Shown here: piece by piece, positions 42,311 through 51,029 of the stretch | How positions within the stretch are numbered: the first letter of the stretch is position 1 | Layout of the letters: the number at the start of each line of letters is the position of its first letter | NCBI GenBank assembly: GCA_001048675.1 | Contig: CCKK01000023.1 | Location: 124,001-188,000 of the forward strand | DNA length: 64,000 bases | Reading direction: 5' to 3' | Source: Vibrio diabolicus | GTDB lineage: Bacteria > Pseudomonadota > Gammaproteobacteria > Enterobacterales > Vibrionaceae | Notes under the pieces: generated by a model | Told to the model about the DNA's origin: nothing | Database searches by the model: none | The model's input: the letters and a program-made list of their open reading frames with translations, nothing else | Position numbers and translations under genes: made by a program

Positions 42311-44041
42311 ATGCGTATTCTGATTTTTTCTTTAAGTGTTGTTGCGTCGTTAAGTTACGCAGCAAAGCCTACCCCTTTCCCTATAACACCAGATAATAAC
42401 GGACAAGATTATATGGTCAGCGCGACCAACCCTTACGTGAGCAGCACTGGTTATTCAATATTGAAAGAGGGCGGGAACGCCGTTGATGCCATGGTCGCGA
42501 TGCAGATGGTGATGTCTGTGGTTGAACCGGATATGACGGGAATTGGCGGCGGTACTTTCGCGCTGTTTTATCAACATGACAAGCAGAAGTTTTTAGCCCT
42601 TGATGGGCGAGATGAAGCGCCGTCTAGCGCTCACCCTGAGATGTTTATTGAAAATGGGAAAGCACTAAGCCGCGATGAAATTTTGGGGCCTCGCTCCGTT
42701 GCAGTGCCGGGCACCTTACGTCTGCTTTATTCCACTCATGAGCAATACGGCAAATTACCATGGTCTGAGTTGGTTCAACCTGCGATTAAGCTCGCGCGTG
42801 ATGGGTACGCGATGAACAGCTATACCTATGATATCGTCGTGCGAGAGCAATCACGTTTGGCTCGCGATCCAGAAATTAAAGCTTTGTATTGGCAAGATGA
42901 TGAAGTGAAGCCAACAGGGACGTTAATGAAGAATCCTAAAATGGCTGAGACGCTAGAGAAAATAGCTCAGCAAGGCGATCGCTATTTGTATGGTGGTGCA
43001 CTTGGTCAACATATTGTTGATACGGTGAATCGTCGTATTAACGATCAGCATGAGAAATTGTCGTTAGAGGACTTTAAAAACTATCAGGTGAAATCTCGCG
43101 ATATTATTGAAAGCGATTATCGAGGCAACAAAATCGTTTCGTTTGGTTACCCGGCCTCTGGCGGTGTGATGGTTGCTCAAAGTCTGAAATTGCTGGAGCC
43201 GTACGATATATCTCAGATGGCATTAACGGATGTAGAGCCTTGGCGTTTAATGACCGAGGCGATGCGCTTAGCAAAAGCCGATCGTATTGCGTATGCCGGA
43301 GATCCGGATTATGTGGAAGCGCCAGTTGAACAGTTGTTGTCTAAAGCCTATCTAGATCAGAGACGTGATTTAATCCCTGATAATGGCACCTCAAAAGAGA
43401 ATCCAAAAGCCGGACAGATAACGCAAACTCAGTATGCGCAATATCAAGGCTTCGAGAGCAAAGATACAGGGCACATTTCTATCGTTGATAGGGAAGGTAA
43501 TGCGATTGCTATGACCAGTACCGTTGGCACGGGAATGGGAGCTGGTGTCATGGTTAATGGCGTTATCTTGAATGCACAAATGGCAAACTTTTCACCTCAA
43601 CCAACGCTTAACGGTAAGCCTACTCAAAACTCGATTGAAGCGGGTAAGCGTCCACGCTCAGCCATTACGCCATTAATGGTGATGGACGGCGATGGCAATC
43701 TGCGCTTAGTGGTCGGCTCGCCGGGCAGTTCGCAAATTCCGGGGTATGTACTCAAAACCGTGGTTGGGGTACTGGATTGGAAGTTATCAGCGCAAGACGC
43801 CATTGACCTACCAAATATCCAGTACGGCACCAAGATAGACCGCACTAAGCCGTATGACCCAACAGGCTTGCTAGTGGAGAAGAAAACCTTCGCAGAAATG
43901 TTGGTGCCGGAGTTTATGGAGCTTGGCTACCCAGTACACGTTATTCCAGTGGTAAGTGGTTTGAATGCAATTGAGCTAAAAGATGGCAAGCTTTATGGCG
44001 CAACGGATCGTCGTCGAGCGTCTAGTTCAATGGGTGAGTAG
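42311..44041 (+). CDS. ggt: Gamma-glutamyltranspeptidase
   Basis: Periplasmic or secreted enzyme that hydrolyses and transfers the gamma-glutamyl group of glutathione. It has 576 residues (E. coli 580). An N-terminal signal peptide ends near SYAA. It is made as a precursor that self-cleaves: the nucleophile threonine is Thr386 in SKDTGHISIVDREGNAIAMT, giving large and small subunits. The small subunit has PRSAITPLMVMDGDGNLRLVVGSPGSSQIPGYV. The upstream 281 bases hold no other gene. A strong bidirectional terminator follows. Confidence 0.94.
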   Translation: MRILIFSLSVVASLSYAAKPTPFPITPDNNGQDYMVSATNPYVSSTGYSILKEGGNAVDAMVAMQMVMSVVEPDMTGIGGGTFALFYQHDKQKFLALDGRDEAPSSAHPEMFIENGKALSRDEILGPRSVAVPGTLRLLYSTHEQYGKLPWSELVQPAIKLARDGYAMNSYTYDIVVREQSRLARDPEIKALYWQDDEVKPTGTLMKNPKMAETLEKIAQQGDRYLYGGALGQHIVDTVNRRINDQHEKLSLEDFKNYQVKSRDIIESDYRGNKIVSFGYPASGGVMVAQSLKLLEPYDISQMALTDVEPWRLMTEAMRLAKADRIAYAGDPDYVEAPVEQLLSKAYLDQRRDLIPDNGTSKENPKAGQITQTQYAQYQGFESKDTGHISIVDREGNAIAMTSTVGTGMGAGVMVNGVILNAQMANFSPQPTLNGKPTQNSIEAGKRPRSAITPLMVMDGDGNLRLVVGSPGSSQIPGYVLKTVVGVLDWKLSAQDAIDLPNIQYGTKIDRTKPYDPTGLLVEKKTFAEMLVPEFMELGYPVHVIPVVSGLNAIELKDGKLYGATDRRRASSSMGE

Positions 44042-44070
44042 TGCAGATTTCCGTAAAACTAAGCAAACAA

Positions 44071-44104
44071 AAAAGCCAGTCGAATATCGACTGGCTTTTG
44101 CATT
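44071..44104. terminator. Bidirectional terminator after ggt
   Basis: Perfect 13-bp stem AAAAGCCAGTCGA/TCGACTGGCTTTT (44071-44083 and 44087-44099) with a three-base loop, between convergent genes. Confidence 0.92.
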
Positions 44105-44132
44105 CTTTTTTATAGATAAAAGGGCGAAGGAT

Positions 44133-44744
44133 TTATGCCCAACCCGCAGGTGAACGTTTTCTACGAGGCATGACATGCGGAAGAATCAAACCAAATAGCA
44201 AACCTAAACCTGCAACACCGCCGCCATAAGTGAAGTACTTAAGCAGCATGTCGTCTTTTTGTGTATCCAGTTTAGCGCGCAGCTCGCGGTTTTCTGTTTC
44301 AACAGAAGTAAGCTGATCGCTGATCTCAGAGTATTTATTCTCAAGATCGGAAATTTGTTGGTTACGCGTTTCTAGAGAGGTAACAAGGCCAGCTTTCTCT
44401 GCATCAGAAGTTTTACGAGCGTTAGCAAGCTGCTCTTTCACTTCTGCTAGCTCTTTCTCAATGCGAGGAAGGCGAATCGCCATGCTTTCTTGGTTTGTCA
44501 CAAACTTGCTTTGTACCCAACCAGTACGACCGCGGTCATCACGAACTTGCGTATAGCCAGTATCTCGGTTGGTTTTAATCAGTTGTACTTTAGAACCGGC
44601 ATTAACACTACCAATAATACGGTAGGTGTTATTTGGACCTGAGTGCATAAAAGTGAAGAGGTCATCAGAAATATAACGGTCTGCTGCTAGGGCCGCTGGC
44701 GCTGCTAGCAAAGTAAACAAAACCGTGATGATTAGTTTTTTCAC
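44133..44744 (-). CDS. ygiM: YgiM-like SH3-domain membrane protein
   Basis: Exported membrane-anchored protein of 203 residues (E. coli YgiM 206). I start at the GTG at 44744, preceded by AAGGGA, which gives the signal peptide KKLIITVLFTLLAAPAALA; a longer in-frame ORF from 44858 has no such signal. A bacterial SH3 domain (about 22-87) is followed by a coiled coil (about 95-170), a C-terminal transmembrane segment (about 172-192) and a basic tail. In E. coli ygiM neighbours cca, which fits this region. Precise function is unknown. Confidence 0.85.
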   Translation of the reverse strand: MKKLIITVLFTLLAAPAALAADRYISDDLFTFMHSGPNNTYRIIGSVNAGSKVQLIKTNRDTGYTQVRDDRGRTGWVQSKFVTNQESMAIRLPRIEKELAEVKEQLANARKTSDAEKAGLVTSLETRNQQISDLENKYSEISDQLTSVETENRELRAKLDTQKDDMLLKYFTYGGGVAGLGLLFGLILPHVMPRRKRSPAGWA

Positions 44745-44922
44745 AGTAAATCCCTTAACGATTTTTCTTGGAGACAGCGTTGGCACCGAATGATTGGAGC
44801 CGGAAATAGACGAATAGTATGCAGTTTCAAACTTCGGTGCAACAAAGAAGGGAGGCAAAGCCTCCCTTTCTGTGCGTTTGAGTCAATAATGACAAAGCGC
44901 TTACATTCTATTGACGAGTGTC

Positions 44923-46182
44923 TTAAGCGAACATCGCTTGAAGTCCGTAGAAGAATACAACGGCCAATAGTGCACCTGCTGGTAGTGTAACGATCCATGA
45001 TGCCACGATGTTACGAACCACGCCCAGGTTTAGTGCCGCGATACCACGAGCAAAGCCAACACCGAGAACCGCACCAACCAATGTTTGAGTGGTTGAGATT
45101 GGCAGACCAGTACCAGAAGCTAGAACAACAGTACAAGCGGTTGCTAGCTGAGCTGCAAAACCACGGCTAGGAGTTAGCTCAGTGATACCTGTACCAACGG
45201 TTGCCATTACTTTGTGACCTAGTGTCGCAAGACCGACCACGATACCAATACCACCAAGAGGTAGAATCCACCAAGCGATGGTGCTTTTCGTGCTGATTTC
45301 GCCCATGTGTTCAACAGTCGATACTACAGCAGACAGTGGACCAATGGCGTTTGCAACGTCGTTTGAACCGTGTGCAAATGCCATTGCACAAGCGGTGATA
45401 ACCATCAGAACGCTGAAGATACCTTCCACGCCAGAAAAGCTGCGGTCTTCTTCGCGATTAGCGAATTTTTTCTGGATGTATACGTAGCCGCCAACCATCA
45501 CGAGTGCTGAAACTGCTGCTGCCCACATCCAAGCTTCGCCATTGGTTAGGTGAAGACCAACGTGTTTTAGACCTTTTTTGATAGTTACAAGTGCAATCAC
45601 CATTGTTGTGATGAACATGTAAACAGGAACAAAACGTTTGGCGTTGAATAACGGGTTCTCAGTATCAAAAATCAGACGTTGTGCGCTGACAAAGATAACG
45701 TAAGCAAAGAAACCTGAAATCACTGGCGTAATAATCCAGCTACCAACAATGCCTTGAACGCTGCCCCAGTCAACCGCTTCAGTACCTACTGATACGCATG
45801 CAAAACCAATGATTGCACCGATGATTGAGTGAGTCGTAGATACTGGCCAGCCCATGTAAGAGGCAAGAAGTAACCATGTACCCGCAGCCAAAAGAGCAGA
45901 CATCATACCGTAGACAAGAACGTCAGGTTGACTAGCAAATAAAGAAGTTTCGATTACACCTTTACGGATAGTGTCGGTTACTTCACCGCCTGCAAGGTAA
46001 GCACCTGCAAATTCGAAGATCATCGCAATGATGATAGCTTGTTTTACGGTTAGCGCTTTTGAACCTACTGATGTACCCATCGCATTAGCAACGTCGTTCG
46101 CGCCAATACCAATCGCCATCATGAAACCAAAAATCGCTGCAACAATAATCAGGACAGTGCCGTAGTTCGCAAGGATATCCAT
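44923..46182 (-). CDS. pitA: Inorganic phosphate transporter, PiT family
   Basis: Low-affinity proton-phosphate symporter in the inner membrane, 419 residues with about 10-12 membrane segments. The two PiT signature repeats are visible: AIGIGANDVANAMGTSVGSKALT near the N-terminus and AFAHGSNDVANAIGPLSAVV in the second half, both with GxNDVANAxG. It is shorter than E. coli PitA (499), typical of the DUF47-linked type. The DUF47 gene lies upstream (131-base gap), and the two form an operon. Confidence 0.94.
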   Translation of the reverse strand: MDILANYGTVLIIVAAIFGFMMAIGIGANDVANAMGTSVGSKALTVKQAIIIAMIFEFAGAYLAGGEVTDTIRKGVIETSLFASQPDVLVYGMMSALLAAGTWLLLASYMGWPVSTTHSIIGAIIGFACVSVGTEAVDWGSVQGIVGSWIITPVISGFFAYVIFVSAQRLIFDTENPLFNAKRFVPVYMFITTMVIALVTIKKGLKHVGLHLTNGEAWMWAAAVSALVMVGGYVYIQKKFANREEDRSFSGVEGIFSVLMVITACAMAFAHGSNDVANAIGPLSAVVSTVEHMGEISTKSTIAWWILPLGGIGIVVGLATLGHKVMATVGTGITELTPSRGFAAQLATACTVVLASGTGLPISTTQTLVGAVLGVGFARGIAALNLGVVRNIVASWIVTLPAGALLAVVFFYGLQAMFA

Positions 46183-46313
46183 CGTAATACCTAGTTGTTT
46201 TATAACAAGCGGAACAAAATTTTACGCGCGCCAAACCATAAGACGATGAAAATAGTCATCGTCCCTATGACACGTGTTTATTATGCTCTTCGTTATGTCG
46301 TTAACTTTATGTT

Positions 46314-47000
46314 TTAAGATCGAGATAGCATGACTTCCAAACGAGCACCTACGCGCTGCGCTTGGTCGGCAATACCACCTACCCATTCAAGAATCTTGTA
46401 CAAGAACATGACATCGATAGGATTCATGTCAGACTCAATCGCCATCAACTGTTGACGAAGTTCAATCTGCATAGCATCGGTATCATCTTCGATGACATCT
46501 AATTGATGAATCATTTCAGCGACGAGCGTCACTTCACGACCTTTGAAGCCGGTTTCTAGCAATTCATCAAGTTCATTGATTACCTTTTGCGCCTGATCGG
46601 CCGCATCAAGACAACGTTGAACGTAAGCGAGGAAGTTTGGTTGGAGAGCCTCAGGAATGACAAGTTGACGACCATATACACGGCCAGCAATGTCTTTTGC
46701 CAGGTTTGCAAGTTTGTCCTGCTGAGTCAGAAGCTCAAGCATGTCAGTACGGTCTACTGGCATGAACAAACCGCGAGGCAGTTTTAGACGGATTTCACGT
46801 TTCAGCACGTCCGCTTCTTTCTCTAGGTGAGAAATTTGTGCACGGATTTCAGATGCTTTTTCCCAGTCACCCTTTGAAGATACTTCAAAGAATTTCACCA
46901 AGTGTGAACAACATTCGTTGACACACACAACGTGGCGTTGCAAAGGCTTAATTGGGGACTTTGCAAATAACCCCATAATTGTATTTACTGGCATGGTCAT
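46314..47000 (-). CDS. DUF47/TIGR00153 PhoU-like accessory protein of the phosphate transporter
   Basis: Helical PhoU-like protein of 228 residues, TIGR00153 family. Typical stretches are LFAKSPIKPLQRHV, RLKLPRGLFMPVDRTDMLELL and LYKILEWVGGIADQAQRVGARLEVML. Family members are paired with PiT transporters and are thought to modulate phosphate import or metal handling. I start at the ATG at 47000, with AGG just upstream; a second ATG at 46994 is in frame. It is the first gene of this unit. Confidence 0.92.
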   Translation of the reverse strand: MTMPVNTIMGLFAKSPIKPLQRHVVCVNECCSHLVKFFEVSSKGDWEKASEIRAQISHLEKEADVLKREIRLKLPRGLFMPVDRTDMLELLTQQDKLANLAKDIAGRVYGRQLVIPEALQPNFLAYVQRCLDAADQAQKVINELDELLETGFKGREVTLVAEMIHQLDVIEDDTDAMQIELRQQLMAIESDMNPIDVMFLYKILEWVGGIADQAQRVGARLEVMLSRS

Positions 47001-47206
47001 TCAACCTAATAACTATAACCTTAAAAAAACATACACCATTTCTGAGTGCTTGGCGAAATGTTGAACGATGGCTATAAAGGCGCGCATGGTAACGCATTAA
47101 ATCGCTCATTAAAACTGTTTTAGATCATCATTCCGGCGATATTTCTCTCTTGCCGTGCGAGAAATTACGCAATATCCTGTTTCTATCTGCTTTGAAAGGT
47201 ATAGCT

Positions 47207-48739
47207 ATGGAAACCGAAATAGAACTGAAGTTTTTTGTTTCTCCTGAATTTTCAGAAACTTTAAAAGAAAAAATTTCTGAGACAAAAGTACTTCAGCATA
47301 GTTGTCGTGACTTGGGTAACACCTACTTTGATACCGCCGATAAATGGCTGAGAAAGCACGACATTGGTTTAAGAATTCGCCGTTTTGATGATGTATTCGT
47401 CCAAACCGTAAAGACAGCAGGACGCGTCGTCGCAGGCTTACATCAAAGACCAGAATACAATGCTGAGCACACTAGCGACGAGCCTAACCTGTCGCTTCAT
47501 CCTGTAGACATTTGGCCGCCAGGTAAAGATGCAGCAACACTGCAATCTGAGCTTATGCCGTTATTCTCGACCAACTTCACACGTGAACAGTGGCTGATTG
47601 GCATGCCAGATGGTAGCCAAATAGAAGTGGCGTTTGACCAAGGTATGGTCGTAGCCAAAGGTGAAGATGGGGAAGAGAAACAAGAACCGATTTGCGAAGT
47701 TGAACTGGAACTTAAATCGGGCCAAACCGATGCCCTATTTACACTAGCACGTAGCTTTTGCGAGCAAGGTGGCATGCGTTTGGGTAACTTGAGTAAAGCG
47801 GCGAAAGGCTATCGACTTGCAAGTGGCTATGCAGGTGATGAAGTAAAATCGTTGGCGCTTGTGGACAGTAGCCCGACGGATACCGTTGAATACTGCTTGA
47901 TCAACTCTTTAGAACACGCCCTATCTCACTGGCATTATCACGAGCAAATTTATGCTGAGCGTGACAATGTGGAAGCGCTACGTGAAATCAGCAATGCCAT
48001 TCGTTTTATTCGTCAAACATTGACCATTTTTGGTGGTGTTGTCCCTCGTCGCGCGAGTGCGATTCTGCGCCAAGAGCTTAAATGGTTGGAAGAAGAACTG
48101 AGTTGGTTGGATGAACATGCACACCTTGAAGAGCTCTTAGATGACAAAGGCAATGTGCTGCGTAAGTTGGATGCGCGTAAGTTCTTAGTATCTGAGTTGA
48201 CTCAGCAGTTACAAGAGTTGCCAAGCCGTGAAGAAGTGCTAGGGTTGCTCAATTCCGCACGTTACACAGGGTTACTGCTGGATCTAAGCCGCTGGATCTT
48301 AGCACGCGGTTGGCAGCCATTTCTTGATGAAAAAGCACGTGAAAAAATGGCAAGTAACATCATGCCGTTTTCAGTCACTCAGCTCGATCGCACTTGGGCA
48401 GAACTAATGGAAGCTTTCCCTGCAGAGCGCGACCTGACGGCGCAAGAGTACGTTGATCAGCGCTATCGCTTGCTGCGTAATCTCTATACCGGTATTGGTT
48501 TCGCGAGTCTATATAACTCGGATGAGCGTAACAGCTTCCGTTTGCCATGGGCGGATCTGGTGCATGGTATCGATGATCTGCTAATGCTGAACCACTTGCT
48601 TCCGTTGGTAGATATGTTGGAAGACGCAGAAAAAGAGCAATTAGAACGCTGGTTGCACCGTCAAGAGCGTTCAATTTTGCATGCAATGGATCAAACCCGA
48701 GCGATCAGTGTGGAAGTTCAGCCTTATTGGCGTGAATGA
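47207..48739 (+). CDS. ygiF: Inorganic triphosphatase YgiF (CYTH-CHAD)
   Basis: Cytoplasmic triphosphatase of 510 residues. The N-terminal CYTH domain opens with the signature METEIELKF (ExExK) and contains the acidic/basic tunnel residues such as RIRRFDDVFVQTVK and ICEVELELKSGQTDALF. A C-terminal helical CHAD domain (about 230-505) has histidine- and charge-rich repeats. I start at the ATG at 47207, with GAAAGGT upstream, so that the CYTH motif is right at the N-terminus; a start at 47150 would add a leader. The 3' end overlaps the convergent channel gene by 16 bases. Confidence 0.93.
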   Translation: METEIELKFFVSPEFSETLKEKISETKVLQHSCRDLGNTYFDTADKWLRKHDIGLRIRRFDDVFVQTVKTAGRVVAGLHQRPEYNAEHTSDEPNLSLHPVDIWPPGKDAATLQSELMPLFSTNFTREQWLIGMPDGSQIEVAFDQGMVVAKGEDGEEKQEPICEVELELKSGQTDALFTLARSFCEQGGMRLGNLSKAAKGYRLASGYAGDEVKSLALVDSSPTDTVEYCLINSLEHALSHWHYHEQIYAERDNVEALREISNAIRFIRQTLTIFGGVVPRRASAILRQELKWLEEELSWLDEHAHLEELLDDKGNVLRKLDARKFLVSELTQQLQELPSREEVLGLLNSARYTGLLLDLSRWILARGWQPFLDEKAREKMASNIMPFSVTQLDRTWAELMEAFPAERDLTAQEYVDQRYRLLRNLYTGIGFASLYNSDERNSFRLPWADLVHGIDDLLMLNHLLPLVDMLEDAEKEQLERWLHRQERSILHAMDQTRAISVEVQPYWRE

Positions 48740-49554
48740 TCACCTTGACTACCTGTACAAAAAATAGGACCGCATGGTCCTATTTTTTTGTTCTTTGTTT
48801 TGCTTTGTTGCAGTTCTTTTTCTATGAAGTCGAGTCGTTCTAGTATTTGGGCTTGTTGATTCAGGAGCTGCTCGAGCATACGTTCTTTATTGATTAAGCT
48901 GTGCGTCTGTTGTTTCGTCGGAGCGGTAAGAATAGAGGTGATAAGACCCGAAATCATACCAAAGATCCCCACACCACAAACAATGATGATGACGGCTAAA
49001 AACTTTCCTATTGAGGTCACCGGGTAATGATCGCCGTAACCAACGGTTGAGATCGTTACGAATACCCACCACAAAGCATCGGCGCCAGTGCGAATATTTG
49101 CTTCTGGGTTTTTCGCTTCGATAAACAGCATGGCACTAGAGCCGAGCGTAATGAGGATCACCATCAACAGTAATATTGAGGCGACCGTGGTTTCGCGGCG
49201 GTTTTCTTTGAGCTGATGCAAAATGAACTTCGACGAGCGCAGTACTAATACCACTCGAAGAATATGAAAGATACGAGCAAAGCGCAGTGGCTCTATTAAT
49301 GGGATACTCGCCACGAAATCTATCCAATGACGTTTAAGAAATAACCACCGATCTGTGGACCGGATCAAATCAATGGTGAGCTGTAATAGAAAAATACTAC
49401 AGATTATGAAATCCAGACCGATAAGAACTTGACGGGTTTCGTGATCGATCGGGAAAAACAACAAGCCAGAGATCACAAATAGTGCCATAAAAGACAATAT
49501 TAGTGACAACAGGCCCATCGGTCGTGTGCTGTCTTTGATATCATTGTTTTTCAT
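48724..49554 (-). CDS. Voltage-gated-type potassium ion channel
   Basis: Inner-membrane channel of 276 residues. It has six hydrophobic segments in the first 210 residues; the fourth (RFARIFHILRVVLVLRSSKFI) has spaced arginines like a voltage sensor, and the pore loop has the potassium filter TISTVGYGDHYP. A C-terminal coiled coil (LINKERMLEQLLNQQAQILERLDFIEKEL) should tetramerise it. The last 21 codons are read through the ygiF terminator hairpin, and its stop lies inside the ygiF coding sequence, which is unusual. It could be a generic Kv-type channel; the cargo is potassium by the filter motif. Confidence 0.88.
   Translation of the reverse strand: MKNNDIKDSTRPMGLLSLILSFMALFVISGLLFFPIDHETRQVLIGLDFIICSIFLLQLTIDLIRSTDRWLFLKRHWIDFVASIPLIEPLRFARIFHILRVVLVLRSSKFILHQLKENRRETTVASILLLMVILITLGSSAMLFIEAKNPEANIRTGADALWWVFVTISTVGYGDHYPVTSIGKFLAVIIIVCGVGIFGMISGLITSILTAPTKQQTHSLINKERMLEQLLNQQAQILERLDFIEKELQQSKTKNKKIGPCGPIFCTGSQGDHSRQ
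48759..48788 (+). terminator. Terminator after ygiF, inside the channel gene
   Basis: Perfect 13-bp stem AAAAAATAGGACC/GGTCCTATTTTTT (48759-48771 and 48776-48788), then a T. It terminates ygiF, but its sequence is also coding on the minus strand. Confidence 0.85.
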
Positions 49555-49659
49555 ACGAAGCTCGAAATAAATCGCGTAACCACGCTAAACGCGAACATAA
49601 CTATAAGTAATATAAAGATTATAGATAAAGACTATATAAGACTCGGTGGAGAACTGACA

Positions 49660-50916
49660 ATGGAAAAGCTGGCATTTAAGCCATGGGAAAGGGTCATATC
49701 CGACATTCGACTGGTTCCTAAAATGGTCATGTTGATGGTCTTCAGTACTGTCCTGATAGTGGCAAAACAACTGTGGGACGCGAACACCTTTTACGATTCA
49801 CTTTTAGCGGCGACACAAAACGCGCAAGTTGCCCAACAGCATTACGAAGCATATTTAACGCAAGTTGCTTGGCAAACTGCCTTATTGATTGTGGTTTTTG
49901 TCGTGCTCTTATTAGCGGCGGCTAGAGTGATGCTGCGTCAAACACAGTATCTGAGCGACGCGATCAAACTGATGGCGAGCAAGAACCTCTCCGTGCCATT
50001 TGGTATGGATTGTAAAGATGAATACGGAGACGTGGCACGCGAGTTAGAAAAAACACGTCGCCAACTGCACGATGTGATTCAAATGCAAATCAACGCTTCT
50101 GATGAGTTATCCACACTCACGGAAGTGATGACGCTGAGCATGTCGGAAACGAAGGAATCGGCGCAAGAAGAGTTTAACGAAATTGATCAACTTGCGACGG
50201 CGATGAGTGAAATGTCGTCGACGGTGCAAACCGTCGCAGAACATGCCCAGACGGCGTCTTCTCTTACAGAGCAAGCTTCCGCACAAGCGATTTCTGGTCA
50301 ACAGTTCTTGCAAAGTACGATGGCGAAAATGAGTGAACTCTCGTCGGACATCGCTTCATCGGCGCAGGCGGTTAACCAGGTCGAAGAACGTGTTGAATCC
50401 ATTGGTAGTGTTGTGGGTACGATTCAAGGTATCTCTGAACAAACTAACCTGCTTGCACTGAATGCGGCTATTGAAGCTGCGCGAGCTGGCGAGGCTGGGC
50501 GGGGTTTTGCTGTGGTTGCAGATGAAGTTCGTAACCTTGCCCAACGTACACAACAAGCGACGGTAGAAATTCAAGAGATGATTGCTCAGCTGCAAACCAG
50601 TGCAGAATCTGCTGTAGAACTCATGGAGAAAAGCGTAGTGGAAGCGGCCGATGGAAACGAGCTGGTTTCTAACGCTGGATCTGAGCTCGATGGTATTGTT
50701 GGGCAAGTGACGCAAATCAATGACATGAACTTCCAAATCGCGACGGCGTCTGGTCAGCAAAGCAGTGTTGCAGAAGAAATGAGTCAAAACCTCACCAATG
50801 TACGTGAGCTGGTAGAAGCCTCAGTTGTGGTTGTGACAGAGCTGCTAGAAACTTCTGAAATGATGCAAAATAATGCTGGCGAGTTAGACAAGAAGATCAA
50901 ATCTTTCCAAGTTTAA
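49660..50916 (+). CDS. Methyl-accepting chemotaxis protein with minimal periplasmic part
   Basis: Chemoreceptor of 418 residues. Two transmembrane segments (about 22-38 and 69-90) are separated by only about 30 periplasmic residues, too few for a known ligand-binding domain. A HAMP-like linker is weak. The cytoplasmic signalling domain is standard, with the hairpin tip GISEQTNLLALNAAIEAARAGEAGRGFAVVADEVRNLA. There is no C-terminal CheR-binding pentapeptide. It stands alone and has its own terminator. It probably senses an internal or membrane signal. Confidence 0.88.
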   Translation: MEKLAFKPWERVISDIRLVPKMVMLMVFSTVLIVAKQLWDANTFYDSLLAATQNAQVAQQHYEAYLTQVAWQTALLIVVFVVLLLAAARVMLRQTQYLSDAIKLMASKNLSVPFGMDCKDEYGDVARELEKTRRQLHDVIQMQINASDELSTLTEVMTLSMSETKESAQEEFNEIDQLATAMSEMSSTVQTVAEHAQTASSLTEQASAQAISGQQFLQSTMAKMSELSSDIASSAQAVNQVEERVESIGSVVGTIQGISEQTNLLALNAAIEAARAGEAGRGFAVVADEVRNLAQRTQQATVEIQEMIAQLQTSAESAVELMEKSVVEAADGNELVSNAGSELDGIVGQVTQINDMNFQIATASGQQSSVAEEMSQNLTNVRELVEASVVVVTELLETSEMMQNNAGELDKKIKSFQV

Positions 50917-50938
50917 TATTCCATCCAGAACTTTTGAT

Positions 50939-50972
50939 AAAACGCCCACAAACCTTTTGTGGGCGTTTTTAT
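50939..50972 (+). terminator. Terminator after the chemoreceptor gene
   Basis: Stem AAAACGCCCACAA/TTGTGGGCGTTTT (50939-50951 and 50957-50970) with a T run. Confidence 0.88.
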
Positions 50973-51029
50973 TTGCTTTAAGTCTGGTATAAAGAATGAG
51001 TTACCGTGCTTTTCAAACAAGGAAGAAAA

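Noticed and set aside
42163..42396. A 77-codon open frame before ggt
   Set aside because: It overlaps the ggt signal-peptide coding region in another frame, has odd composition and no ribosome site.
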